From Desulfuromonadaceae bacterium (GTDB taxonomy: Bacteria; Desulfobacterota; Desulfuromonadia; Geobacterales; Pseudopelobacteraceae): DNA of 19,952 nucleotides. Positions 7,971-16,296 of this stretch are shown here, piece by piece (position 1 is the first letter of the stretch; every line of letters starts with the position of its first letter). The position numbers were made by a program, and so were the translations under genes. The DNA is taken from assembly GCA_028686145.1 (NCBI GenBank), contig JAQUCQ010000020.1:1-19952 (forward strand), given 5' to 3'. The notes beneath the pieces are model-generated. The model ran no database searches. It was not told the DNA's origin and saw only the letters and a list, made by a program, of their open reading frames with translations.

Positions 7971-9772
7971 TTATTTTCCTCCGGAGCATATGTCTCCAGT
8001 AATGCATCAACCGCTGCAACAAAACGCTGCAGGTTGATCGGTTTGGTCAGATAGTCGTCAAAACCGGCTTCTTTTAGCCGGTGTACCTGGTCCGCCATGA
8101 CGCTGGCGGTTACCGCTATTACCGGAATATCCCGAGTTTCCGGGTTCTGTCTAAGCAGACCAAGAGCTTCAAAACCATCCATACCGGGCAAGTTAATATC
8201 CATCAGAATCAGGTGAGGCCGGCCGGTACGGACCAATTCCAGTCCCGCTTCTGCAGATTCTGCGGTGAGCAGCTTTACCCCCCCGAGTCCGGATATTATT
8301 TTTTTCACGAGCCGCATATTGGCCAGATTATCTTCAACATACAACACCCTGCGTTCACACTCGGACGAAACAGGCAGAGGCACTGTTGGAGCTTCAGGAG
8401 ACATTTCCATCTCTTCCATCTGTTCTGCCTGGACCACTTCCACCCAGAACAGGCTGCCGCTGTCAAGGCTTGTTTCAAAACCGATAGTCCCACCCATTGC
8501 CTCGGTCAACTGTTTTGCCAGAACCAGACCGATGCCGGTACCTTCAATCAGCCCATCAAAAGCAGCAGCACGTTCGAAGGGCTGAAACAGAGATGGCAAA
8601 AATCCCGGTTCAATGCCGGGTCCGGTGTCACGCACCCAGATCCTCAAGAAATTGTCCGGTGCTAGCTCACACCCTAGTTCAACCATCCCGCCGTCATGAT
8701 TGTACTTAATTCCATTAGAAACCAGATTGGTCAGCACCTGACGCAGCCTAATGCGATCCGCCTTAACATGTGTCGTCGCCCCTGGGGCCAGGACAACGGT
8801 AACGCCGTACTGGGCAGCCATGGGCCTGAGCAGGGAAATGCATTCGAGACACAGCTCCCGAGGCTCCAAGTTTTCTAGAGAAAGCAATAACCGGCCACTC
8901 TCGATCCTGGCAAGATCCAACACCTCATTGATCATTTTCAGCAGATGATTTCCCGCTTTACTGATCTCGTGGAGACTGTCCTGTTGGTCATCGGAAAGCG
9001 GGTTATTGCGATCATCTTCTAACAGTTGCGTAAAACCGATAATCGCGTTCATCGGGGTCCGCAGTTCATGGCTCATGCGTGAAAGAAACTCACTTTTGGC
9101 CCTGTTGGCACTCTCCGCTGCTTCCAGAGCTTTCCTCATAACTGCTTCAGTAGCCCGCAACTCGGTCAGTTCCACAGCAAAGGACCCCACTTCTTCCACA
9201 ACGCCATCCATTCCGCGATTAAGAGGAAAGACGTTCAGGTCGAAAGTGCGTTGTCGGCCGGTCAAATCCGGAAAGGTGATCTCAAATTGCGCATCTTTCC
9301 CTTCTTTTCTGACTGATGCAATCTCAGTGTTTATGACGGCAGCAACATCCGGCGGGTAGAGTTGACTGTTGCTCACCATCATGTCATCACCGGAAAGCCC
9401 GAAAAAGTTGCGGAACTTGTTGCTGCAAGCAACGATCAATCCTTCCCGATTTCGTATCGCCACCAACACCGGTATGTTGGCAAGAACTCCGTTGAGCCTG
9501 GTAGCAAGAAGGTTTTGCGACGAAAGGTAGCACCGCTTGATCCACACAAAACCAGTTATCACTCCCGTAACCAGCAGCAAAAAAGAAACGAGCAGGGCGT
9601 ACCATTCGCCCCACTGGCCCGAAAATGGCAGGTTCCGATTATAAAAGCCTGCCACCGCAATTGCCACCAACAGTAGTACACAGCCATTCAGAACAAAAAA
9701 CAGCAACAGCCTTCCAGACAACAATGTCATGGTATTTTTTTGCTCACACACGGGTGAGTCATTAAATGTCAT
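7967..9772 (-). CDS. Membrane hybrid sensor histidine kinase (PAS-HisKA-HATPase-REC)
   Basis: A 601-residue hybrid kinase. Two transmembrane helices (about 19-43 and 58-78) enclose a very short periplasmic loop, so sensing is probably within the membrane or via the PAS domain (about 93-205). The HisKA domain has H235 in SHELRTPMNAIIGF. The ATPase has N353, RDTGPGIEPG (381-390) and GTGIGL (411-416). A C-terminal receiver (about 475-592) has D525 in LMDINLPGMDG and K577 in TKPIN. The start at 9772 has AAAGGG upstream; an in-frame ATG at residue 15 has no ribosome site. It follows the soluble kinase by 39 bases and overlaps the HD-GYP regulator by four bases (ATGA), suggesting a relay within one operon. 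Confidence 0.93.
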   Translation of the reverse strand: MTFNDSPVCEQKNTMTLLSGRLLLFFVLNGCVLLLVAIAVAGFYNRNLPFSGQWGEWYALLVSFLLLVTGVITGFVWIKRCYLSSQNLLATRLNGVLANIPVLVAIRNREGLIVACSNKFRNFFGLSGDDMMVSNSQLYPPDVAAVINTEIASVRKEGKDAQFEITFPDLTGRQRTFDLNVFPLNRGMDGVVEEVGSFAVELTELRATEAVMRKALEAAESANRAKSEFLSRMSHELRTPMNAIIGFTQLLEDDRNNPLSDDQQDSLHEISKAGNHLLKMINEVLDLARIESGRLLLSLENLEPRELCLECISLLRPMAAQYGVTVVLAPGATTHVKADRIRLRQVLTNLVSNGIKYNHDGGMVELGCELAPDNFLRIWVRDTGPGIEPGFLPSLFQPFERAAAFDGLIEGTGIGLVLAKQLTEAMGGTIGFETSLDSGSLFWVEVVQAEQMEEMEMSPEAPTVPLPVSSECERRVLYVEDNLANMRLVKKIISGLGGVKLLTAESAEAGLELVRTGRPHLILMDINLPGMDGFEALGLLRQNPETRDIPVIAVTASVMADQVHRLKEAGFDDYLTKPINLQRFVAAVDALLETYAPEENK

Positions 9773-9811
9773 AGAGACCCTTTCTTTGCCGGTAGTAGAC
9801 CAGCCTCCCCT

Positions 9812-11386
9812 TCATGATGGCATGACCATAGCAGTCTGCCGTTCTTCCAGAGGCAATTCCAGCCAGAAGTCACTTCCCACGCCGAGGGTGCTGGTCACCC
9901 CCACCGTTCCTCCCATTGCCTCGACAAGTTGTTTGGTGATTGCAAGGCCAATGCCGGTACCTTCAACTTCACCCAGTTCCTGCCCAAGCCGGTGAAACGG
10001 TTGAAACAGCTCTGAAAGCTGATCCGATGCTATACCGGCGCCGGTATCATGCACATGGATACGGATACGCCGCTCGACCGGCAATAATTCATACTCCAAC
10101 CGTATCTGTCCGTTGGGGCGGTTATATTTGACGGCATTACTCAGCAGGTTGACAAGAGTCTGCTTCAGGCGTGTTCGATCGGCATACAACATACATCCCG
10201 AAATAGCCGGCAGATTGAAACTGATTCCCCGGTTTGCGGCCTGTGGGGTTGTCAGCGCCAGGCATTCATCCATCAACTCATCCAAGGGAATCGGTTTTGG
10301 CATGAGAACCAGCCTACCGGACTCGATTCGCGCCAGATCCAGCACCTCATCCACAAGTTCCAGGAGATGGCCTCCGGCATCAGTTATCTCCTGTACCGAA
10401 TCAAGCTGATCGGGTTTTAATGTTTGATCCGCCTCCAGAATTTGCCCAAAGCCGAGAATTGCATTCAATGGAGTACGCAGTTCATGACTCATGTTGGATA
10501 GAAACAGGGATTTTGCTCGATTGGCAGCTTGTGCTTCATCGCGTGCTGTGATCAGGCCTGTTTCCATCGCTTTGCGCCGGCTCAAGTCACGAAAAACAGC
10601 AACAACGCCACAGCCACTGCCGCTGTCACTGCAACCGATCGGACTTACAGACAGGCTGACCGGCAGATAGCTGCCATCCTTGCAAAAGAGATTGTTATCA
10701 TCCGTCTTGCGCGGTAGACCATCTTTCAGAGTGTCGCAGACCGGACACTCCCCTTCCGGCACCCGAGCGGTGCGATCAACCGAGCAATGAAAGAGCCGAT
10801 GGGTGTTTTTCCCCAACACCTCATCTTGCTCATAGCCAAGCATGGCCAGGGCGGCCGGATTAATAAAGGTACACACACCCAGATGATCCACACCGAAAAC
10901 CCCTTCACCAAGAGCCTCAAGCAAGGCATGGGTTCGTTCCAGTTCCAAAGTCAACTGCTCGTGGGCTTGCTTGACCGCCGTAATATCGGTACGAATCGAG
11001 ATATAGCGCCATGGCCGTCTCTGTTCATCCATGATCGGTACAATAGTGGCCTCAACCCAATAATAGCCGCCATCCTTTCTGCGATTGCAGACGGTTCCCT
11101 GCCAGACGCCGCCTTTGGTAATAGTGCCCCACATTTCCCGATACAAAGAGTCGGGGTGAATGCCTGATTTGACAATTCGATGGTTCTGGCCGATCAGTTC
11201 GCTGCGGTTGTAGCCGCTGACCGTACAGAACGTGTCATTAACTTCGACAATCGTACCGTGCTCGTCAGTTGCACTGACAATCGCGTGCTGGTCAATGGCA
11301 TGGCGTAACTGTTCGTAACGGCTGATATTGAGTTGCAGATCACTAATCTGCTGTTGTTGGGAACTGTCGGTCAGCTCTTCACGCAT
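9812..11386 (-). CDS. Soluble PAS-PAS sensor histidine kinase
   Basis: A 524-residue cytoplasmic kinase with no membrane segment. A short coiled N-terminus is followed by PAS 1 (about 28-138, VEVNDTFCTVSGYNRSELIG and WVEATIVPIMD), PAS 2 (about 150-270), HisKA with H301 in MSHELRTPLNAILGF, and an ATPase domain with N417, HDTGAGI (446-452) and GTGIGL (476-481). There is no receiver of its own, so it probably acts through the neighbouring hybrid kinase or the HD-GYP regulator. PAS 2 has an unusual group of cysteines (C201, C214, C217, C235) around a GECPVC stretch, which could bind metal or sense redox state; this is a guess. AAGGTG precedes the ATG. First gene of the four-gene signalling cluster. 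Confidence 0.92.
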   Translation of the reverse strand: MREELTDSSQQQQISDLQLNISRYEQLRHAIDQHAIVSATDEHGTIVEVNDTFCTVSGYNRSELIGQNHRIVKSGIHPDSLYREMWGTITKGGVWQGTVCNRRKDGGYYWVEATIVPIMDEQRRPWRYISIRTDITAVKQAHEQLTLELERTHALLEALGEGVFGVDHLGVCTFINPAALAMLGYEQDEVLGKNTHRLFHCSVDRTARVPEGECPVCDTLKDGLPRKTDDNNLFCKDGSYLPVSLSVSPIGCSDSGSGCGVVAVFRDLSRRKAMETGLITARDEAQAANRAKSLFLSNMSHELRTPLNAILGFGQILEADQTLKPDQLDSVQEITDAGGHLLELVDEVLDLARIESGRLVLMPKPIPLDELMDECLALTTPQAANRGISFNLPAISGCMLYADRTRLKQTLVNLLSNAVKYNRPNGQIRLEYELLPVERRIRIHVHDTGAGIASDQLSELFQPFHRLGQELGEVEGTGIGLAITKQLVEAMGGTVGVTSTLGVGSDFWLELPLEERQTAMVMPS

Positions 11387-11741
11387 AAAAGCACCTTTAT
11401 CAAACCTTCTTTCAAAACAAATGCACTGTTGATACTATTGGTAGGCAGGGTTTATGCGGGAGGTGAATTGCCATCCGTTCTTGCCGTTATAATTGCACTT
11501 AGTTTGAAGAATCGGCCTATAAGTGTAACAAAATGATATTGTTTGTTATTTAATAAAGATAAACAAGGTCAACGTTATCCGGTATTATGCACACCTTTAA
11601 AGGAATATCAACCAAAAACACACTAATTAATGCGGTTATACATTAAACGAAAGGTACCAGCGCTGGATGCCGTAAAAACAGGTCTGCTCCCAGGATGTTC
11701 GAGTAGAAGATATATTCACAGAAATCATTAATTCAGCAAAT
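11387..11741. other. AT-rich gene-free region upstream of kinase cluster
   Basis: This stretch is clearly more AT-rich than its neighbours and holds no convincing gene; a 67-residue plus-strand frame crossing its left part is antisense to the kinase start and lacks a ribosome site. It must carry the promoter of the minus-strand signalling cluster. TATAAC on the minus strand, within GCAATTATAACGG near 11490, is a -10 candidate without a good -35. A 10-base palindrome CCAGCGCTGG (11657-11666) could be an operator. Confidence 0.5.
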
Positions 11742-11790
11742 AATACGAGAGGGGACAGGCATTTTGCCTGTCCCCTCTCGTATTCAGCAA
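11731..11790. repeat. 9-bp direct repeats flanking the tyrS terminator hairpin
   Basis: ATTCAGCAA occurs at 11731-11739 and again at 11782-11790, on either side of the perfect palindrome at 11742-11784. The right copy overlaps the last three bases of the palindrome. This could be chance, a replication-slippage trace or a target-site duplication. Confidence 0.6.
11742..11784 (-). terminator. Terminator of the rny-ymdB-tyrS operon
   Basis: Perfect 19-bp stem (11742-11760 with 11766-11784) with a five-base loop, 26 bases after the tyrS stop. The minus-strand transcript continues ATTTGCTG, so the U tract is modest, but the stem is very stable. Nothing on the plus strand ends here. Confidence 0.8.
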
Positions 11791-11809
11791 TACATCAAAA
11801 ACTAAAAAA

Positions 11810-13021
11810 TTACGAAATCAGAATCCGCGCAAAGCGGCGCTTACCTATCTGGACGATATAGTCGCCGGCAGCGGTCAGCTCCAGATTGGTATCACTGACT
11901 TTTTCGTTATTCAACTTTACCCCCCCTTGATCAATAGCGCGGCGCCCTTCACCGTTGGACTTGGTCAGACCGGCCTCGGTCATAGCTCTGGCCAGCAGGA
12001 TTGAACCATCGGCCAGCACGAAGCTCACCTGCGGCATATCCTCAGGGATCTCGTTATCCTTAAAGCGTTTGACAAAGTTCGCCTCCGCAACTTCTCCAGC
12101 GCCAGTGCCGTGGAAACGGGACACAATTTCCCGCCCCAAACGTTTCTTGGCCGCCATTGGATGGAGCGAATGATCCGCAAGGTCACTTTTCAACTGTTCG
12201 AGCCCGGCCAGAGTCATGTCGGAAAGAAGTTCATAGTAACGCAGCATCAGATCATCCGATATGGACATGATTTTACCGAATATTTCGTCAGCCGGCTCGT
12301 TAATGCCAATATAATTGCCAAGCGACTTGGACATTTTATTAACACCATCAAGGCCTTCCAAAAGCGGCATGGTCAGAACGCACTGCGGTGGCTGTCCCCA
12401 TTCCCGTTGCAGCTCACGTCCCATCAGCAGGTTAAATTTCTGGTCAGTTCCGCCTAATTCAACGTCCGCCTTCATCGCAACAGAGTCATACCCCTGAATC
12501 AGCGGATAAAGAAATTCGTGGATGGCAATCGGCTGCTGGGTCGTATACCGTTTGTGAAAGTCATCCCGCTCGAGCATCCGGGCCACGGTATACTTGGAAG
12601 CAAGCCCGATCATGCCGCCGCAGCCGAGTTCGTTCAACCAGGTGGAGTTGAATACGACCTTCGTTTTTACCGGATCAAGAATTTTGAACACCTGCTCTTT
12701 GTAGGTTTCGGCATTCCTGAGGACATCATCGCGTGTCAGCACCTTGCGTGTTTCGGATTTGCCGGTCGGGTCGCCGATCATGCCGGTAAAATCACCGATC
12801 AAAAAATTAACCTCATGCCCTAACTGCTGAAACTGGCGTAGTTTCTGGATCAGTACGGTATGCCCCAGATGCAGATCGGGTGCGGTCGGATCGAAGCCTG
12901 CCTTAATAATTAATGGGATTCCGGTTGAGATCGACTTTGCCAGTTTCTCTTCCAGTTCCTTTTCAACAAGAACCTCAACCGTGCCGCGTTTTATGACGGC
13001 CATCTGTTCTGCTACGGACAT
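11810..13021 (-). CDS. tyrS: Tyrosyl-tRNA synthetase
   Basis: A 403-residue class I synthetase that charges tRNA-Tyr with tyrosine in the cytoplasm. The ATP-binding signature is HLGH (51-54) after AGFDPTAPDL, and the second is KMSKS (229-233). Between them, QGYDSVAMKADVELGGTDQ carries tyrosine-pocket residues. The C-terminal S4-like RNA-binding domain (about 340-400, GRRAIDQGGVKLNNEKV) is complete. The length and HLGH form fit the shorter TyrS subgroup (TyrZ-like). AAGGAG is eight bases before the ATG. It is 23 bases after ymdB, the last gene of the operon, and is followed by a strong hairpin. No T-box leader is visible. Confidence 0.96.
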   Translation of the reverse strand: MSVAEQMAVIKRGTVEVLVEKELEEKLAKSISTGIPLIIKAGFDPTAPDLHLGHTVLIQKLRQFQQLGHEVNFLIGDFTGMIGDPTGKSETRKVLTRDDVLRNAETYKEQVFKILDPVKTKVVFNSTWLNELGCGGMIGLASKYTVARMLERDDFHKRYTTQQPIAIHEFLYPLIQGYDSVAMKADVELGGTDQKFNLLMGRELQREWGQPPQCVLTMPLLEGLDGVNKMSKSLGNYIGINEPADEIFGKIMSISDDLMLRYYELLSDMTLAGLEQLKSDLADHSLHPMAAKKRLGREIVSRFHGTGAGEVAEANFVKRFKDNEIPEDMPQVSFVLADGSILLARAMTEAGLTKSNGEGRRAIDQGGVKLNNEKVSDTNLELTAAGDYIVQIGKRRFARILIS

Positions 13022-13044
13022 ATCAGCAACTCCTTGAAGCTGTT

Positions 13045-13830
13045 TCAGCAGGGAATATTTATGCGTTCAATACTCACAGCCTTGCCACTGATCTCGTCAA
13101 CCCCGATCACAACGGCATTAAGGCGGATGTCCTTCTTTGCCACTTCAAACTTGGCAGGTAATTGGGTCAGGAAACGGTGAATTGTCTCTTCCTTTCCCAT
13201 CCCAATCACTGAGTCAAAACTGCCGGTCATGCCGGCATCAGTAAGAAATGCCGTTCCGTGCGGGAGAATCCGTTCATCAGCGGTCTGAACGTGGGTATGA
13301 GTCCCGACCAGGGCGCTGACCCGGCCATCAAGGTACCAGCCCAATGCCGATTTTTCCGAGGTTGCTTCGGCATGAAAATCCACAAAAATGATCGACGTCT
13401 CTTTTTTCAGCCACTCTATTTCTTTATCTGCAGTCAGAAACGGGCATTCCAGAGTTTTCATATAGACCCGCCCCTCCAGATTGAGGACGCCGATCTTTAC
13501 TCCGCCAGGGGTTGTCAGAATGACACTCCCCACCCCCGCGGCACCGGCCGGATAGTTGGATGGTCGGATAATGCGCTGATCGGCCAGGACCAGAGGAACC
13601 TGCTCTTTTTTGTCCCAGATATGATTACCGCTTGTCAGCAAGTGGACACCCTGATTGAACAGCTCTTTGGCAACCTCCACCGTCAGCCCGAACCCACCAG
13701 CGGCATTTTCTCCATTGGCGATCACGATATCGATCGTGTGCCGGTCAACCAGGCGGTGCAGCTCACGCGACAACGCCTGGCGGCCAGGCTTACCGATGAT
13801 ATCACCTATAAATAATATGTTAACGGGCAT
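13045..13830 (-). CDS. ymdB: YmdB-family metallophosphoesterase (TIGR00282)
   Basis: A 261-residue metallophosphoesterase. In Bacillus, the relative YmdB hydrolyses 2',3'-cyclic nucleotides and influences biofilm formation and RNase Y-dependent RNA levels. Motifs: NILFIGDIIGKPGR (4-17), ANGENAAGG (38-46), TSGNHIWD (66-73), then VDFHAEATSEK and GTHTHVQTAD with the later metal-binding histidines. The ATG at 13830 gives the canonical family N-terminus and overlaps rny by 11 bases. A longer frame from 13860 adds ten unrelated residues overlapping rny by 41 bases. Neither start has a good ribosome site, so coupling to rny translation is likely. The rny-ymdB pairing is widespread and supports a functional link. 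Confidence 0.93.
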   Translation of the reverse strand: MPVNILFIGDIIGKPGRQALSRELHRLVDRHTIDIVIANGENAAGGFGLTVEVAKELFNQGVHLLTSGNHIWDKKEQVPLVLADQRIIRPSNYPAGAAGVGSVILTTPGGVKIGVLNLEGRVYMKTLECPFLTADKEIEWLKKETSIIFVDFHAEATSEKSALGWYLDGRVSALVGTHTHVQTADERILPHGTAFLTDAGMTGSFDSVIGMGKEETIHRFLTQLPAKFEVAKKDIRLNAVVIGVDEISGKAVSIERINIPC

Positions 13831-15391
13831 ATTCGACAGATCGGGTTTCACGAATAACATTTACTTTGATCTGACCGGGATAGGTCATTTCAGCTTCGAT
13901 TTTTTTTGCAATATCACGGGCCATGACAACCGACTGATCATCGTTAACCTGTTCGCTGGAAACCATGACGCGAATCTCGCGTCCGGCCTGGATCGCAAAA
14001 GACGATTGAACACCGGCGAACGAAGTTGCAATGCGCTCCAGATCACCGAGACGTTTGACATAAGTTTCCATCATCTCACGACGCGCTCCGGGGCGGGCTC
14101 CAGAAAGTGCATCGGCTGCCTGCACAAGAATTGCCAGCACCGAATTTGGTTTCTCATCTTCGTGATGTGCCATGATGGCATGAACAATTTTAGGTGTTTC
14201 ACCGTATTTACGGGCAAGTTCCGCTCCGATAACCGCGTGTGAACCTTCAACTTCGTGGTCAACTGCTTTGCCCAGATCGTGCAAGAGGCCGGCGCGTTTG
14301 GCCTGCTTGACGTTGATTCCTAGTTCAGCGGCCATGATCCCGCAGAGGAACGCAACCTCCAGTGAGTGGAGGTACACGTTCTGAGTGTAGGAGGTGCGGT
14401 ATTTAAGGCGGCCAATCAATTTGAGCACTTCTGGGTGAATGCCATGGACACCAAGGTCGAAAGCAGCCTGTTCACCAGCTTCTTTTATTGAGTGTTCCAC
14501 TTCTTCGGTTGACTTTGCCACGACTTCTTCGATGCGGCCGGGGTGGATGCGCCCATCAGCCAGAAGCTTTTCCAATGACAAACGGGCGACTTCACGGCGT
14601 ACCGGGTTAAAGCCGGACAAAATTACCGCCTCAGGTGTATCATCAATAATCAGGTCAATCCCTGTTGCTGCCTCAAGAGCACGAATATTCCGCCCCTCCC
14701 GACCTATAATACGTCCTTTCATCTCATCAGACGGCAACGGCACAACAGAGACGGTACGCTCGGCCACATATTCACCAGCGTAACGCTGAATGGCAAGTGC
14801 CATGATTTCTTTCGCTTTTTTGTCGCCTGTTTCACGGGCTTCTTCTTCGATAGCCCTGATTATCTTGGCAGCGTCATGCTTTGCCTCCGTTTCCATTGCA
14901 TTCATCAGTTCTTTTTTGGCTTCCGCAGCCGACATGCCGGAGATTTGTTCAAGGCGGGCATTCTGAACATCAGTCGCTTTTTTCAGTTCTTCGTCGCGCT
15001 GCAGAAGAACCTGCTCTTTTTGCGATACTGCCTGCTCTTTTTTGAGGACATCCATTTCTTTCTGATCGATCAAACCCGCTTTTTTATCGAGGTTTTCTTC
15101 TTTCTGAACCAATCTTTTTTCAAGGATCTGAAGATCCTTGTTTTTTTCGTTTGTTTTGCGTTCATGCTCTTCCTTGGCCTGGAGAGCAGCATCTTTGGCC
15201 TTGAGGAGTGCTTCCTTGGTAATGGTATCAGCTTCACGACGGGCATCGTCAAGCACCTTGCCGGCAAGCTCTTCAGCCTGCTTCAGAATTGATCCTGTAT
15301 CCTTCTTGTTGAGCTTGTTACCGGCAAAATAGGATCCGGCTGCGACAACCATCAGAGAAATGACAATGCCAATTATTACTTCAATACCCAT
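13820..15391 (-). CDS. rny: Ribonuclease Y
   Basis: A 523-residue membrane-anchored endoribonuclease that initiates mRNA decay. One N-terminal transmembrane helix (3-23) is followed by a long charged coiled coil (about 30-200, rich in Lys, Glu, Gln and Ala). A KH RNA-binding domain follows with GRIIGREGRNIR (226-237). The HD domain has H342 in VYLHSLEVA, catalytic HD at 371-372 in LLHDLGKAVD, and MAHHEDEKP (407-415). The C-terminal region MTYPGQIKVNVIRETR is typical. AGGAGG stands before the ATG. It lies between the cyclo-ligase gene and ymdB. RNase J is encoded 8 kb away, so this organism has both RNase families. Confidence 0.97.
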   Translation of the reverse strand: MGIEVIIGIVISLMVVAAGSYFAGNKLNKKDTGSILKQAEELAGKVLDDARREADTITKEALLKAKDAALQAKEEHERKTNEKNKDLQILEKRLVQKEENLDKKAGLIDQKEMDVLKKEQAVSQKEQVLLQRDEELKKATDVQNARLEQISGMSAAEAKKELMNAMETEAKHDAAKIIRAIEEEARETGDKKAKEIMALAIQRYAGEYVAERTVSVVPLPSDEMKGRIIGREGRNIRALEAATGIDLIIDDTPEAVILSGFNPVRREVARLSLEKLLADGRIHPGRIEEVVAKSTEEVEHSIKEAGEQAAFDLGVHGIHPEVLKLIGRLKYRTSYTQNVYLHSLEVAFLCGIMAAELGINVKQAKRAGLLHDLGKAVDHEVEGSHAVIGAELARKYGETPKIVHAIMAHHEDEKPNSVLAILVQAADALSGARPGARREMMETYVKRLGDLERIATSFAGVQSSFAIQAGREIRVMVSSEQVNDDQSVVMARDIAKKIEAEMTYPGQIKVNVIRETRSVEYAR

Positions 15392-15438
15392 ACTATCAAC
15401 CTCCTGTATATAAATCCGGGCCGCCTGGCGAACTCCGG

Positions 15439-16020
15439 TTACTTCTCTGCCCCCGTTCCGCGGGTGCGAATAATTCGTTTGTCAGTGATGACAATTTCCA
15501 TCGGTATATCGTGAACATCTGCCGGAATGGTTCCATCCGTCAGCTGGAAATCATGGCACAACCCAACCAGATGGGCGCGACACTCTGGGTGCTGCAGAAA
15601 ACGGTCATAGAATCCTTTCCCATAACCGATCCGGTGCCCGGTCAGGTCAAAAGCAACCCCCGGGACGATAATAAGGTCCGCTTCGTCAGCCTGGTGATCG
15701 GCCCCGGTCGGACACGGCTCCAGAATTCCAAAGGCTCCTTCCTGTAACGCTTCAATCCGCTCGACGCGGCGAAACACCATCTGGTGCCCGCAGACGGCCG
15801 GAAACAGCACTCGCTTCCCCGCCTTAAAGGCGGCGGCAAGAATCAATCCTGTATCGGTTTCGTTATGAGCAGGCGCATACATGGCAATGCATTCAGACCG
15901 CTCATACTCATCAAGAGAGAGCAGATTACGTTGTGCCGCGCGGCTTGATGAAAGCCACGCATCATGACTGAGTGCACGACGCAGTGTCAGCAATTGCGAA
16001 CGAAGCGAGCGCTTGGGCAT
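15439..16020 (-). CDS. ygfA: 5-formyltetrahydrofolate cyclo-ligase
   Basis: A 193-residue ATP-dependent enzyme that converts 5-formyl-THF to 5,10-methenyl-THF, returning a storage folate to one-carbon metabolism. The diagnostic nucleotide and folate-binding block FDLTGHRIGYGKGFYDRFL covers residues 124-142, preceded by DLIIVPGVA (115-123). The basic start KRSLRSQLLTLRRAL also fits the family. Only a weak GAAAG lies before the ATG. In proteobacteria this gene commonly lies directly downstream of the 6S RNA gene and zapA, the same arrangement as here. It is 47 bases upstream of rny. Confidence 0.93.
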   Translation of the reverse strand: MPKRSLRSQLLTLRRALSHDAWLSSSRAAQRNLLSLDEYERSECIAMYAPAHNETDTGLILAAAFKAGKRVLFPAVCGHQMVFRRVERIEALQEGAFGILEPCPTGADHQADEADLIIVPGVAFDLTGHRIGYGKGFYDRFLQHPECRAHLVGLCHDFQLTDGTIPADVHDIPMEIVITDKRIIRTRGTGAEK

Positions 16021-16078
16021 ATAAATACTTTCGATACGGCGAGTGCGGAGTGCCCCGAAGTGGAATCGGGAAGGTCGA

Positions 16079-16282
16079 CCAGGGAGGCTGAAGAGGTGAA
16101 AAGCCGTGAGTGCTGTCAGGTAAAGGTAATGATTACGATCATGCTACTCAAGAAGCTATTTCCCTTTCGGTGAGGATATATTCAACGGGCGTAACATTAT
16201 TTCAATCAGGCATGAAAATAACAGAGCCTGACGAGCCCGACCGGCAGTGAATTTATGCGAATATATGATCAAGTCTCCCTGA
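16079..16282 (-). ncRNA. ssrS: Candidate 6S RNA
   Basis: The 276-base gap between zapA and the cyclo-ligase gene is where 6S RNA lies in many proteobacteria. On the minus strand an eight-base closing stem pairs 16282-16275 (UCAGGGAG) with 16086-16079 (CUCCCUGG, one G-U pair), enclosing about 200 nt, close to the usual 6S length. Inside, GCCG/CGGC and GUCAGG/CCUGAC add further long-range pairs with an unpaired region between, and a hairpin with UUAUUU/AAAUAA arms near the middle. This fits the long hairpin-with-bubble form of 6S, which binds sigma70 RNA polymerase. Exact ends and identity are not proven; no clear separate promoter was found. Confidence 0.5.
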
Positions 16283-16296
16283 GAGACCATGTAAAA

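Noticed and set aside
7476..8054. 192-residue plus-strand frame
   Set aside because: Antisense to the REC-HD-GYP and hybrid kinase genes; no ribosome site and no recognisable motif.
13831..13860. Ten-residue N-terminal extension of ymdB
   Set aside because: Not part of the family N-terminus and would overlap rny by 41 bases without a ribosome site.
13655..14242. 195-residue plus-strand frame
   Set aside because: Antisense to ymdB and rny, both firmly identified; composition has no family pattern.
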